NCBI GenBank assembly: GCA_015233725.1
Contig: JADFXD010000005.1
Coordinates: 1 to 64,000, forward strand
Direction of reading: 5' to 3'
DNA from: Nitrospirota bacterium
GTDB lineage: Bacteria > Nitrospirota > Thermodesulfovibrionia > Thermodesulfovibrionales > Magnetobacteriaceae
Length of the DNA stretch: 64,000 nt
In this document: positions 29,753 to 39,804 of the stretch, piece after piece
Layout of the letters: each line of letters opens with the position of its first letter
How positions within the stretch are numbered: position 1 is the stretch's first letter
Program-made: the position numbers and the translations under genes
The notes under the pieces: model-generated
Database searches by the model: none
What the model was told of the DNA's origin: nothing
The model's input: only the letters and a program-made list of their open reading frames with translations

Positions 29753-30526
29753 TTACAGCAACATGCCGTCAAGCGGACTGCTTGCCGTTGCGTATAGCTT
29801 CTTTGCGACACGGCCGGCCCTGTAGGCGTATCTTCCAGCGATGACGGCGTGTTTCATGGCCATTGCCATAGCTATGGGGTCTTTTGCCCCCGCGATACCG
29901 GTGTTTATGAGCACGGCGTCACAGCCCAGCTCCATTGCGATGGCCGCATCCGAGGCCGTGCCCACGCCGGCATCAACGACAACCGGCAGGTCAACCGTCT
30001 CGAGGATTATCTTGATGTTGTACGGGTTTCGTATCCCAAGCCCCGAACCAATGGGGGCGCCCAGAGGCATCACGGCGGCCGCCCCGGCGTCAGCCAGGCG
30101 TCTTGCCGTTATGGGGTCATCGCTGCTATAGGGCAGGACGATAAAGCCCTCCCTGGCAAGCACCTCGGTTGCCTTTAAGAGGGCACACACGTCGGGGAAC
30201 AGGGTCTTGTCATCGCCGATGACCTCCAGCTTCACGAGGTCTGTCTCGCAGGCCTCCCGACCCAGCCTGGCGTATCTGAGGGCATCCTCTATCGTGTAAC
30301 ACCCTGCCGTGTTGGGTAGTATCTTGTACTTTTTGGGGTCTATGAAGTCAAACAGGGCCGGCTTGCTCCTGTCTGTGAGGTTGACCCTGCGTATGGCAAC
30401 TGTGACAACATCAGCGCCAGATGCCTCTATTGCCCTGGCGGTCTCTTCAAAGTCCTTGTACTTTCCTGTCCCTACCCACAGCCTTGAACTAAATTCTATG
30501 CCTCTGATGACGAGTCTGTCTTGCAT
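29753..30526 (-). CDS. thiG: Thiazole synthase
   Basis: [57 protein letters not shown]; start at 30526 with GGAG upstream. Confidence 0.96.
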   Translation of the reverse strand: MQDRLVIRGIEFSSRLWVGTGKYKDFEETARAIEASGADVVTVAIRRVNLTDRSKPALFDFIDPKKYKILPNTAGCYTIEDALRYARLGREACETDLVKLEVIGDDKTLFPDVCALLKATEVLAREGFIVLPYSSDDPITARRLADAGAAAVMPLGAPIGSGLGIRNPYNIKIILETVDLPVVVDAGVGTASDAAIAMELGCDAVLINTGIAGAKDPIAMAMAMKHAVIAGRYAYRAGRVAKKLYATASSPLDGMLL

Positions 30527-30540
30527 CGTGTCTCCTTTTT

Positions 30541-30650
30541 TAATGGCGGGGTGCCCCACCCCTTTTTATGGCAGGGGTGCCCCACCCCCTTTTATGGCAG
30601 GGGTACCTCACCCCTTTTTATGGCAGGGGTGCCTCACCCCTTTATTTCAT
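30541..30650. repeat. Four tandem hairpin units (about 27-bp period) in thiG upstream region
   Basis: Repeated (T)ATGGCAGGGGTGCCCCACCCCTTTTT, four times with small variation. Confidence 0.92.
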
Positions 30651-30744
30651 ATGATTGATATTCTGATACGAAAATCTCTCCACTTACGGTTTATTATTTG
30701 AAAATATGCACCGAAAAGTCAAGCATGTATGGCCTAAGATTAAA

Positions 30745-30813
30745 GAGGGGAAAAAAAGAAGAGGGCGGCACTACCCTTCTTTTCTTCTTTCTGGTCAAAT
30801 GCGATTGCCCTGT
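30745..30813. repeat. Half-element of modular repeat joined to a TIR-like end, R13
   Basis: AGAGGGGAAAAAAAGAAGAGGGCGGCACTACCCTTCTTTTCTTCTTTCTGGTCAAATGCGATTGCCCTG. Confidence 0.75.
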
Positions 30814-30946
30814 AGCACCCCAGCCACTGTAAGGAGCGATTTTGATTTATGTGGTCAAGGGGACTGGGACTTCTTTAATATTAGGATTGAAATGCGATTA
30901 AACAATTTATTATACTATTATGAAACGACAATATTAGGAAGGTGAG

Positions 30947-32479
30947 ATGTTATCAAAGGTGATAAGTGCGACCATCTATGGGGTAAATGCCTATCTCATA
31001 GACGTTGAGGTGGATATATCGGCAAGGGGGATGCCGTATTTTTCCATTGTAGGTTTGCCGGATACCTCGGTCAAGGAGAGCAAGGACAGGGTACGGGCGG
31101 CCCTTAAAAACGTTGGATTTAGTTTTCCCCTCAAGCATATAACCGTCAATCTCTCACCAGCCGATCTCAGAAAGGAGGGGTCGGCGTTTGACCTTCCGCT
31201 TGCCGTTGGCATACTGGCCTCAGAGGGTGTGCTTGCGGCGGGGGCGCACAGTAATTACCTAATCGCCGGTGAGTTATCGCTGGATGGCACGATTAAACCG
31301 ATCCGGGGCACGCTTTCGATGGCCATAGCCGCGCGGGATAATAAACTCTCCGGTATAATCCTCCCTTACGAAAACGCCAGGGAGGCATCCGTGGTCAAGG
31401 GGCTGGCCGTGTACGGGATGAGGACGATTGTTGATCTGGTGGGGTTTTTGGCCAACAGGGATGGCGTTGAACCGTTTATCACTGATGTGTCAAAGGTCCT
31501 GGATGAGTACTCCACCTACGAGGAGGACTACTGCGACGTCAAGGGTCAGGAGCACGCAAAGCGCGCCATCGAGGTAGCGGCCTCCGGAGGACACAACGTC
31601 CTGATGATAGGCCCCCCGGGGTCAGGCAAGACGATGCTCGCCCGACGCCTGCCAACCATAATGCCGCTGATGACCTTTGAGGAATCCATCGAGACCACCA
31701 AGATACACAGCGTCTCAGGGTATCTCAGAAACGATGTCCCGATCATAGCCAGGCGTCCCTTTCGCTGTCCGCACCACACGATCTCCGACGTTGCCCTCAT
31801 AGGCGGCGGTCAATCGCCGAGGCCCGGGGAGGTCTCTCTGTCGCACAACGGGGTGCTCTTTCTGGATGAGCTGCCGGAGTTTAAGCGCAATGTCTTAGAG
31901 GTCTTGCGTCAGCCCATCGAGAACTCAGAGGTCACGATAGCGCGCTCTGCCGCGACCATCAGCTATCCGGCGTCGTTTATGCTGGTGGCGGCGATGAATC
32001 CCTGCCCCTGCGGCTACCTCAACGACACCAGGCGTCAGTGCGTGTGTTCAACATCATTAGTCCACAGGTACAGGGCGAAGATATCCGGCCCGCTGCTAGA
32101 CCGTATCGACATACACATCGATGTCCCGGCCCTGCCACCTTACGAGCTGTCGTCTATCAAGACAGCCGAGACGTCGGCCGAAATCCGCAGGCGCGTGATC
32201 GCAGCCAGGGCAATACAGCTGGAGAGGTTCAAGAAGGACAACATCTACACCAACAGTCAGATGAAGCCCCGGCATATCAAGAAATACTGCACCCTAAACC
32301 CCGAGGCTCAAGGTCTTATCAACTCGGCAATGGAACACCTCGGACTCTCCGCCCGCGCCTACACGAGGATACTCAAGGTGTCAAAGACCATAGCAGACCT
32401 CCACGGCAGCGAACAGATACAGCCCCATCACCTCTCGGAGGCCATCCAGTACAGGAGCCTCGACAGAGAGACGATATAG
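30947..32479 (+). CDS. comM: YifB/ComM family Mg chelatase-like AAA ATPase
   Basis: [70 protein letters not shown]. Confidence 0.95.
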   Translation: MLSKVISATIYGVNAYLIDVEVDISARGMPYFSIVGLPDTSVKESKDRVRAALKNVGFSFPLKHITVNLSPADLRKEGSAFDLPLAVGILASEGVLAAGAHSNYLIAGELSLDGTIKPIRGTLSMAIAARDNKLSGIILPYENAREASVVKGLAVYGMRTIVDLVGFLANRDGVEPFITDVSKVLDEYSTYEEDYCDVKGQEHAKRAIEVAASGGHNVLMIGPPGSGKTMLARRLPTIMPLMTFEESIETTKIHSVSGYLRNDVPIIARRPFRCPHHTISDVALIGGGQSPRPGEVSLSHNGVLFLDELPEFKRNVLEVLRQPIENSEVTIARSAATISYPASFMLVAAMNPCPCGYLNDTRRQCVCSTSLVHRYRAKISGPLLDRIDIHIDVPALPPYELSSIKTAETSAEIRRRVIAARAIQLERFKKDNIYTNSQMKPRHIKKYCTLNPEAQGLINSAMEHLGLSARAYTRILKVSKTIADLHGSEQIQPHHLSEAIQYRSLDRETI

Positions 32480-32609
32480 ACAATGATTTTCTCTAAACGA
32501 CATAAAGATTCCATAAAGACGGAAAAAAAAGAGGGAAGCAAAGTCCCTGACAAGATTGAAACGGATAATTTCGACGATGTAAAGCTGTTAATTAGGGATT
32601 GAGTATTAA

Positions 32610-32679
32610 TGGGTCAAGGACACTGGTGCCCTTGCGGGAAGGGGTCTGAGGGGGAGGGCAGAGCCCTCCCCCTTCTTTG
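32610..32679 (+). repeat. Modular palindromic repeat copy R14
   Basis: GGGTCAAGGACACTGGTGCCCTTGCGGGAAGGGGTCTGAGGGGGAGGGCAGAGCCCTCCCCCTTCTTTG. Confidence 0.88.
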
Positions 32680-32726
32680 AGATTGCTATTGACAGGGGCG
32701 ATCTTGTTGTGTTTCACTAGACTATC

Positions 32727-33827
32727 ATGACAGAGAGGGTGGAGAAATTCAAGAAGGTGATGGCGGGGATAACATCGCTGCCAATAGTCATAACGCAGAT
32801 AGACCCTGACGCCATTGGATCGGCAATGCTCCTGCGATATATAGCCATGACCTTTGGCATACAGGTGGATATCTATTACTGTGGGAACTTTGGCCACCCC
32901 CAAAACCGCCTGATCTATACGCTATATGACCTTGGTTCGCTCCTGCATCCAATCCAGGAGATGTCAAAAGACATACAAATATGTGCCCTGGTAGACTCCT
33001 CCCAGATAAATGACGCACGTCTCAATGGACGCATCATAGATCCCATTGTAATAATTGACCATCACGAGCTTGACGCAAGGATCAAGGAAGAGGCGGATGA
33101 ACAACGCTTCCTGTGGATAGACAGGGTCGGGGCGGCTACCACTTTACTTATAGAGCTCGCGGACTTACTGAATATCAACCTTCCTAAAAACAGCCAGGAG
33201 GCCACACTTGCCGTACTTGCCGTCTTCAGCGACACGAAGATGCTCTTAAATGCCACAGAGAGGGATATTACCGCTTACTCCAGGATGCTGGAATCAGCGG
33301 ATAAGGATAGCTTTCGTCACTTCTTCAACTATCCCCTGCCTCAGCGCTACTATGAATACTTTAAGGAGGCCATCAATGGCTGGAAGATAAAAGAGGCGGT
33401 ACTGGTGACAAGCATCGGGTTTATATCTTCAAGAGACGCGGATCAGTTAGCAATAATCGCCGACAACCTCATCCGGATGACGGAGATACAACTGGTCGTT
33501 ACGTGGGCTATAGTGGACAACTCCCACATGAGAATCTCTGCCAGATGCACTGACCTGTCGCTATCCCTGCACGATTTCCTGAAGGATCGCTTCGGCCAAA
33601 ATTGCGGCGCAAAGACCTCTGCCCTGGGTATCGCCGAAGGTGGTGGACTCATAAAGCTCCCCAATGCCTTTTGGACCGGATATGAGGTCAAGGAAGAGCT
33701 ATTTGCGCTAGTCAAACGTAAGATGGAGTATCTGGTGCTTGAGTATTCAGCAACACCTATGAAACAAACAGACACAGAAAGTGAGGCTTGCGAATGGAAC
33801 AACAACAATAACAACGATTATAGATGA
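32727..33827 (+). CDS. DHH family phosphoesterase
   Basis: ITQIDPDAIGSAMLLRYIA, IVIIDHHELDA, CGAKTSALGIAEGGGLIKLP. Confidence 0.85.
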   Translation: MTERVEKFKKVMAGITSLPIVITQIDPDAIGSAMLLRYIAMTFGIQVDIYYCGNFGHPQNRLIYTLYDLGSLLHPIQEMSKDIQICALVDSSQINDARLNGRIIDPIVIIDHHELDARIKEEADEQRFLWIDRVGAATTLLIELADLLNINLPKNSQEATLAVLAVFSDTKMLLNATERDITAYSRMLESADKDSFRHFFNYPLPQRYYEYFKEAINGWKIKEAVLVTSIGFISSRDADQLAIIADNLIRMTEIQLVVTWAIVDNSHMRISARCTDLSLSLHDFLKDRFGQNCGAKTSALGIAEGGGLIKLPNAFWTGYEVKEELFALVKRKMEYLVLEYSATPMKQTDTESEACEWNNNNNNDYR

Positions 33828-33881
33828 GCAGTTGGGATTTATATTGACACCGATGCAATAAATATGATAGCCTTGTAGATT

Positions 33882-35105
33882 ATGATAGATGTAAGCGAAA
33901 GTAACACAGCTATAGAGCAACCGGTTGCTCAAAGTACAATGATGGCCTATGTCAGATTAGAGGGCTTTAAGTGTTTTTTAGATGAGACGATCCCCCTTGC
34001 CCCCTTAACAATACTCGCCGGTGTCAATAACAGTGGTAAGTCGTCGGTGATTCAAGCGCTGTTGCTGTTGAAACAAACAGTTGAAACAAGCGGGTATGAA
34101 TTCCCACACGGTATGGTACAGAGTGCAATACCAGCATTACATATGAGACCAGAACGTTGGAAAATATCTCTCAATGGCCCTTATGTACACATAGGTAATC
34201 CACATGATATTTTCTGTCAGTGGTCAGAGAAAGACAATATCACTATTTCATTTGCCGTAAAAAATCATCCTGATAAAATCTTAAAATTGACGTTACTGTA
34301 CGATAAGAATAATTACAACTACCCTCATATGCAAGTAGAGAATGACGAGGACTTTGCTGAATTACACAAGATATTACGAAATATACGTATTCAATACATA
34401 GGGGCTATGAGGACAGGGCCACAGTTATCTTATTCGGTAAATAATGTGCCAATATTGAAAATGTCTGTAGGCAATATGGGGGAATTTACAGTTCATTGTC
34501 TTCATGAATTTGGACAAGGTCAAACAAGCATACGTGCATTAGATTATGAACCAGATGGCAATGGCAATGATACAGAATCTGAGTCACGCACCCTCTCATA
34601 TCAAACTGAACGGTGGATGAATTACTTGATCCCTGGAATCCGATTTGAATATAAAAAAATAACCGAATCAGATGCTTTAACTATGGGTATTAGCAATAAC
34701 AATAAGGATACGGAATATTTCAGGTCAACGAATGTTGGCTTTGGTATAACGTATTGTTTGCCTATTGTCGTAGCGGCCCTGATGAGTATCAGAGGCGACA
34801 TTCTCATATGTGAGAACCCTGAATCTCATCTACACCCTAAGGCGCAGTCTCATCTTGCGGTATTTTTGGCTCGTGTGGCCTCTGCCGGCATACAGGTTAT
34901 AACTGAGACACACAGCGACCACATACTCGACGGGATAAGGGTGGCAGTGAAACGAGGTATAATAAAAAGCTCTCACGTGGCTATTAACTATTTCGACAGG
35001 AACTACAGACTCTCATGTCCTGAGATGGATAAAGACGGGAGGCTTAGTATGTGGCCTGAAGGCTTCTTCGATCAGATAAATATAGACTTGGGAGAGTTGA
35101 TGTAA
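33882..35105 (+). CDS. AAA family ATPase, DUF3696-like (OLD/SMC-type)
   Basis: VRLEGFKCFLDETIPLAPLTILAGVNNSGKSSVIQALLLLKQ; ICENPESHLHPKAQSHLAVFLARV; ITETHSDHILDGIRVAVKRG. Confidence 0.85.
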   Translation: MIDVSESNTAIEQPVAQSTMMAYVRLEGFKCFLDETIPLAPLTILAGVNNSGKSSVIQALLLLKQTVETSGYEFPHGMVQSAIPALHMRPERWKISLNGPYVHIGNPHDIFCQWSEKDNITISFAVKNHPDKILKLTLLYDKNNYNYPHMQVENDEDFAELHKILRNIRIQYIGAMRTGPQLSYSVNNVPILKMSVGNMGEFTVHCLHEFGQGQTSIRALDYEPDGNGNDTESESRTLSYQTERWMNYLIPGIRFEYKKITESDALTMGISNNNKDTEYFRSTNVGFGITYCLPIVVAALMSIRGDILICENPESHLHPKAQSHLAVFLARVASAGIQVITETHSDHILDGIRVAVKRGIIKSSHVAINYFDRNYRLSCPEMDKDGRLSMWPEGFFDQINIDLGELM

Positions 35106-36043
35106 TGTATGGATTTGTAAATGAGCTTTCATTTGCAGGACAAGCCCAAAACCTCAATCAATGTACGGAATTAATACGTGAATTAACCAAGACTATCAAT
35201 GCACTCCGCCCCGCTTTAGCTGGCAAGCAGGTTCATGTTTCTCAAAGCTTATGGCAACAAGAGATTTCTCCTGGATACACAGTACAAAAATTTATCTATG
35301 ATAGGAATATTGATCAAGCAATCAAAACTAATTTTCAAGTTTATATCACCAATGGACCATATTTTGAGGCATTTATAGAAAATATCTCTCACCAATGTAC
35401 TATAATCTCCAACAACCAGGACGTCACAGGTAGCAGTATTGCTGCCGCTTCTTACCTTTCAGGTGTTTTAACGAGCCTACAAAATGCACCGCCCTTTGAT
35501 CTCGATCACGTGGAAGTTCGATATTGCGATGAAACCATTAATGAACAATCTTTGAAGATAATCAATCTTTTTGACCATTCTGTCGCTAAGGATTTCTGTG
35601 CTAATGTTATTAAGGATGACACTAACTCATGGAAGGACTTTTGGAGCCAACGTGCTCTCTTGTTTCCTGAATTGGTGTTCTGTGAAGATGTTGAATCTCA
35701 ACTCAGAGACGTTAATTTCAACGCACATTATAGCCTCATCTCTCGCCATCTCCAATGTATGAATGATTACATCAAGAATGTTCGCACAGGCAACATTCAT
35801 ACGCCTGATTTTGAAAAAATGGGTATTGAGGCCACCCCTGAAAGTGGTCAAACTTTAGATCGAAAGAAATACTGCGATGTAAGAAGGTTTAAGTGTCCTG
35901 ATGGAGTAGAAAGAACCTTCAGTTGGCACAGCAAGCAACGTGGCCAGAATATACGCATACACTTCTATCCAACCGATGTTGAGACAAAGGACTTTATTAT
36001 TGGATACGTTGGGGAACACCTTCCTACAGCTACAATAAAATGA
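35105..36043 (+). CDS. Unknown protein, coupled to the DUF3696-like ATPase
   Basis: 312 aa; start codon overlaps ATPase stop (taATG); C-terminus KKYCDVRRFKCPDGVERTFSWHSKQRGQNIRIHFYP…IIGYVGEHLPT. Confidence 0.75.
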   Translation: MYGFVNELSFAGQAQNLNQCTELIRELTKTINALRPALAGKQVHVSQSLWQQEISPGYTVQKFIYDRNIDQAIKTNFQVYITNGPYFEAFIENISHQCTIISNNQDVTGSSIAAASYLSGVLTSLQNAPPFDLDHVEVRYCDETINEQSLKIINLFDHSVAKDFCANVIKDDTNSWKDFWSQRALLFPELVFCEDVESQLRDVNFNAHYSLISRHLQCMNDYIKNVRTGNIHTPDFEKMGIEATPESGQTLDRKKYCDVRRFKCPDGVERTFSWHSKQRGQNIRIHFYPTDVETKDFIIGYVGEHLPTATIK

Positions 36044-36065
36044 ACGTGGCTGTATATCCAGCGAA

Positions 36066-37604
36066 TTAATGTAACCCCTGCTGTGCTGGTGCCTTCCCTC
36101 GCTTCATGAGAAACACCAGGGGCAGGACACACAGCATCACGACAAATATCACGTAGGCGGCGTCGTTAAACGCAAGCACGGCGGCCTGTTTGATGGCCTG
36201 TCCATAGATAATCCCATCTGCCGTGAGCTTAGAGACATAATCGCTGTATCCCTGGTGTTTCAATGCACTGGCGATGTGGTAAGCGGCCATCTGGTAGGCT
36301 CTGTCAAATGGGCTCAGGTGCTCGGTGAGCTGGAGCTGGTGCGTCTGGGAATGACGCGAGACCATCGTCATCACAAACGCCACCCCTACACTGCCACCTA
36401 CGTTTCTTAGGAGGTTGTACATCCCGGTGGCGTTTCCCATATCCTCCCTCCTTATGCCCGACATCGTCATCGTCGTCAGGGGGATAAACACCAGCCCCGT
36501 CCCAATCCCCAACAATATCCGCGGGATAAACACCGTCTCGAAATCAACATACAGGTTCAGTCGAGACAGGAAATACGTCGAGGCGGCAGCTACCAGTATG
36601 CCAACCGCCATAGGCCACTTGGGATTGACCCTGTTGACCAACACGCCCACAACGGGCATGGTCAATAGCGTCCCAATGCCTCCAAGGCCAAGCACCTTGC
36701 CGGCCATCGTTGCCGTATAGCCCATTATGCTCTGCAGATATATGGGTAACAGGACGATGCTGGCAAAGAGATTTAAAAAGGTAAAAAACATCACAACGTT
36801 ACCAATGGTAAAAGATACGTTCTTAAACACCTTTAAATTGATAATAGGCGACTCCACAAAAGACTCCACTACGACAAACAGGACGATCGAGGCAACCGCT
36901 ACCACCGTAAACCAGAATATGTAACCGGAGGCAAACCAGTCCTCCATCTGCCCCTTCTCAAGCACGATCTGCATCGAGGCAAGCCCCACGACAAGTAGAG
37001 CCAAGCCCCAGTAATCGATACTCATCCGCGCCCTCTTCATGTAGGGAGGGTCCGTGATACAGATCATACACATGATTATCGAGATTATCCCAATTGGGAT
37101 GTTGATGAAGAATATCCACTGCCACGCCCAATTATCCGTGATCCACCCGCCCAACAACGGTCCAACGATAGGACCAAACATGACGCCCACACCAAAGAGC
37201 GCCATCGCCGTCCCATGCTGCTTGTGCGGGAAGGCCTCAAGTAAGATGGCCTGCGACAGAGGTTGAAGCGCCCCTCCCCCTATGCCCTGGATGATCCGAA
37301 AGACGATCAGACTCTGTAGGTTCCACGCCGAACCACACAGAAACGAACTGACCGTAAAGACCGTTATGGACAGTATCAGATAGAGCTTCCTGCCAAACAT
37401 CCTGCTCAACCACCCCGTCAACGGGATGATGATCGCGTTTGAGACAAGATACGCCGTAATTGCCCACGTGGCCTCATCGATCCCCGCCGACAGGCTGCCC
37501 CGTATGTGATCAAGTGAGACATTTACAACAGAGGTGTCTATTATCTCAATCAACGTCGGAAGCATAACGCTCATGGCAACAACCCACTTATTCATAAGAA
37601 CCAC
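36066..37604 (-). CDS. DHA2 family MFS drug efflux transporter (EmrB-like)
   Basis: PTLIEIIDTSVVNVSLDHIRGSL, FRIIQGIGGGALQPLSQAIL, 14-TM pattern; operon with HlyD and TolC. Confidence 0.92.
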   Translation of the reverse strand: MVLMNKWVVAMSVMLPTLIEIIDTSVVNVSLDHIRGSLSAGIDEATWAITAYLVSNAIIIPLTGWLSRMFGRKLYLILSITVFTVSSFLCGSAWNLQSLIVFRIIQGIGGGALQPLSQAILLEAFPHKQHGTAMALFGVGVMFGPIVGPLLGGWITDNWAWQWIFFINIPIGIISIIMCMICITDPPYMKRARMSIDYWGLALLVVGLASMQIVLEKGQMEDWFASGYIFWFTVVAVASIVLFVVVESFVESPIINLKVFKNVSFTIGNVVMFFTFLNLFASIVLLPIYLQSIMGYTATMAGKVLGLGGIGTLLTMPVVGVLVNRVNPKWPMAVGILVAAASTYFLSRLNLYVDFETVFIPRILLGIGTGLVFIPLTTMTMSGIRREDMGNATGMYNLLRNVGGSVGVAFVMTMVSRHSQTHQLQLTEHLSPFDRAYQMAAYHIASALKHQGYSDYVSKLTADGIIYGQAIKQAAVLAFNDAAYVIFVVMLCVLPLVFLMKRGKAPAQQGLH

Positions 37605-37625
37605 CCTCCCCTACCCATAACAAGA

Positions 37626-37697
37626 CAAGGGAAAAAGGGGGGCGGCGCCGCCCCCCCCTCGACCCCCCCTGCAAGGGCACCAGTGCCCTTGACCCCA
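37626..37697 (-). repeat. Modular palindromic repeat copy R15
   Basis: GGGGGGCGGCGCCGCCCCCCCC…CTGCAAGGGCACCAGTGCCCTTGACCCC. Confidence 0.9.
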
Positions 37698-37756
37698 TAA
37701 TTATAGCATTGTCCCCATGAAAATTTTATGCATCCATTTATTATGTCAATAATCGG

Positions 37757-39421
37757 TTAAGTCAATCTCAAGGCTTTCTTGTGTCCTGCATTGCTATTAA
37801 TTTGGAACCGGGATACTACCTCTTGTAACTCAGAGGATAATTTTGACAGATCACCTGATGAACTAGCTATCTGCTGTGAGCTTACCATAGTCTCTCTTGA
37901 TACGTTGGCGACCGTTTCTATATCGGATGTTATCGTCTCTGACACGGTTGACATCTCCTCTGTGGCTGATGCTATCTGCTGAACCATCAATTGCAATGAG
38001 TTGATGCTGTTGACTATCTCATGCAATGAGTCACCGGCTTGTGTGGAGAGCTCCACGCCCACTTCAACCATGTTGGTGGCGCCGCTCATTGATGTTACGG
38101 CCTTTTCGGTCTCTTGCTGAATGGCCGTTATCATCCTGCCGATTTCAGTTGTTGCGCTTGTGGTTCTCTCGGCGAGTTTTCTGACCTCATCGGCTACCAC
38201 GGCAAAGCCCCTGCCCTGCTCTCCCGCTCGTGCCGCTTCGATGGCCGCGTTTAAGGCAAGGAGGTTTGTCTGATCCGCTATGTCCTTGATGACATTTATG
38301 ATATCTCCTATTTGTCTTGAGCGATCCCCAAGTGAAGATATCAATTGAGCGGAGGTATTGACGGTATCTGCTATTGATTTTACCTCAGCTATTGACCTTT
38401 TAACTATCGTCTCTCCATTTTGGGCTAATTTTAACGTATCATTTGATGAGATTGATATCTCGGAGGCGTTTTTTGCCACATCCATTACCGTCTGTGACAT
38501 CTGTGTTGCCGATGTCGCTATCTGTGTTGCCTTGGATGACTGTTCAGATACACCACTTGACATCTGATCAGCGCTCGCGCTTAACTCATGGCTCGCCGAT
38601 GCTACACTGTCTGACGATGACATTATTGTCTTCAGTATGGAATTTAAACTTGCTACCGTCTTACTCATAGCAGACAGGAGGTCCCCAACCTCGTCTTTAC
38701 TATCAGATTGTATCTCTACAGTCAGATTGCATGCCGCTATGCTATCCATAACATCAACCCCCTCCCTTAGAGGCCCTGTTATACTACCTATAATCAAAAA
38801 TGACAATAAGAGTGATAACGCTATACCTATAAAAATGACTGTTATCGATACGTTTCTAGCTGTATCGTATGCGCCTTGCGATTTATCATACTCTTTCTTT
38901 GCCACATCTACCAGCAAGACGATTAGATCATCGATATCCTTTTCTACTTCATTAAGCATAGGCCTGCATTTCTTATCATATATCTCCATCGCTTCATCAT
39001 ACTTACCTTCCTTGATCAGGTTTCTTACAGGTGTTAAGGCCTCATTTACATAGTTAGACCTATCCTGCTCTATCTTTGTAGCAAGCCTCCTTTCTTCATC
39101 GGTTAAAGAGGTAGAGAGATACGCCTTCCACTCTGTGTTTATTACTTCTGTTTCCCTTTCAATATTTGCATTTCTGACTTGTTTCTCCTCAGGGGTGTGT
39201 ATCATAAACATGTGATCAAGATGTATTCTTATTCTCATATTAGCCTTAGCTACCTTATCTAATTGAGATAGCGGGACTGTTCTGTCATAATATACACTTT
39301 TTAAGCTCTCATTACTTTGCCTTGCAACATGTTGCCCTAAATATCCTATCAGCAAAAGTAATAGCGCCATAAACGCCACCAATATTCTTAACCTTACCCC
39401 TATGCTCATGTTTTTTAACAT
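37757..39421 (-). CDS. Methyl-accepting chemotaxis protein
   Basis: 4HB-type sensor, HAMP, DIADQTNLLALNAAIEAARAGEQGRGFAVVADEVRKLAERT signature; start at 39421 (MLKNMSIGVRL). Confidence 0.95.
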   Translation of the reverse strand: MLKNMSIGVRLRILVAFMALLLLLIGYLGQHVARQSNESLKSVYYDRTVPLSQLDKVAKANMRIRIHLDHMFMIHTPEEKQVRNANIERETEVINTEWKAYLSTSLTDEERRLATKIEQDRSNYVNEALTPVRNLIKEGKYDEAMEIYDKKCRPMLNEVEKDIDDLIVLLVDVAKKEYDKSQGAYDTARNVSITVIFIGIALSLLLSFLIIGSITGPLREGVDVMDSIAACNLTVEIQSDSKDEVGDLLSAMSKTVASLNSILKTIMSSSDSVASASHELSASADQMSSGVSEQSSKATQIATSATQMSQTVMDVAKNASEISISSNDTLKLAQNGETIVKRSIAEVKSIADTVNTSAQLISSLGDRSRQIGDIINVIKDIADQTNLLALNAAIEAARAGEQGRGFAVVADEVRKLAERTTSATTEIGRMITAIQQETEKAVTSMSGATNMVEVGVELSTQAGDSLHEIVNSINSLQLMVQQIASATEEMSTVSETITSDIETVANVSRETMVSSQQIASSSGDLSKLSSELQEVVSRFQINSNAGHKKALRLT

Positions 39422-39575
39422 ATACCACCCCTTTATATAAAATTTTGCGCTTATCCTAAGGCTGGCAGTATTAAAACATACAATGAAGAGGCATGTCAAG
39501 AAGAAGTAAGGTGTTCCTGTGAACAAGGTAAGTACATGGACAGAAGTTTTTATATAAACTTAGGATTGAGATTAT

Positions 39576-39645
39576 GGGGTCAAGGGGACTGGTCCCCTTG
39601 CAGGGGGTTCTGAAGGGGGGCGGAGCCGCCCCTTTCTTCTCTTCA
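39576..39645 (+). repeat. Modular palindromic repeat copy R16
   Basis: GGGGTCAAGGGGACTGGTCCCCTTGCAGGGGGTTCTGAAGGGGGGCGGAGCCGCCCCTTTCTTC. Confidence 0.92.
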
Positions 39646-39712
39646 TTTTTATATAATTAATTATGGGCAGGTACTTATAATCGATCTGGCCGCTCCCTAC
39701 GGTCGTTATTAT

Positions 39713-39804
39713 GGGGTCAAGGGGTCAGTGACCCCTTGCAGGAGGGGTCTGAGGGGAGGGGCGGCCAGGCGCTCCCCTTCTTGTCTTTGTCTTTTCTTCC
39801 TTTC
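39713..39804 (+). repeat. Modular palindromic repeat copy R17, abutting the HlyD stop codon
   Basis: GGGGTCAAGGGGTCAGTGACCCCTTGCAGGAGGGGTCTGAGGGGAGGGGCGGCCAGGCGCTCCCCTTC. Confidence 0.9.

Noticed and set aside
30541-30650. Possible CRISPR array
   Set aside because: Units are contiguous with no unique spacers, and no cas genes are present.
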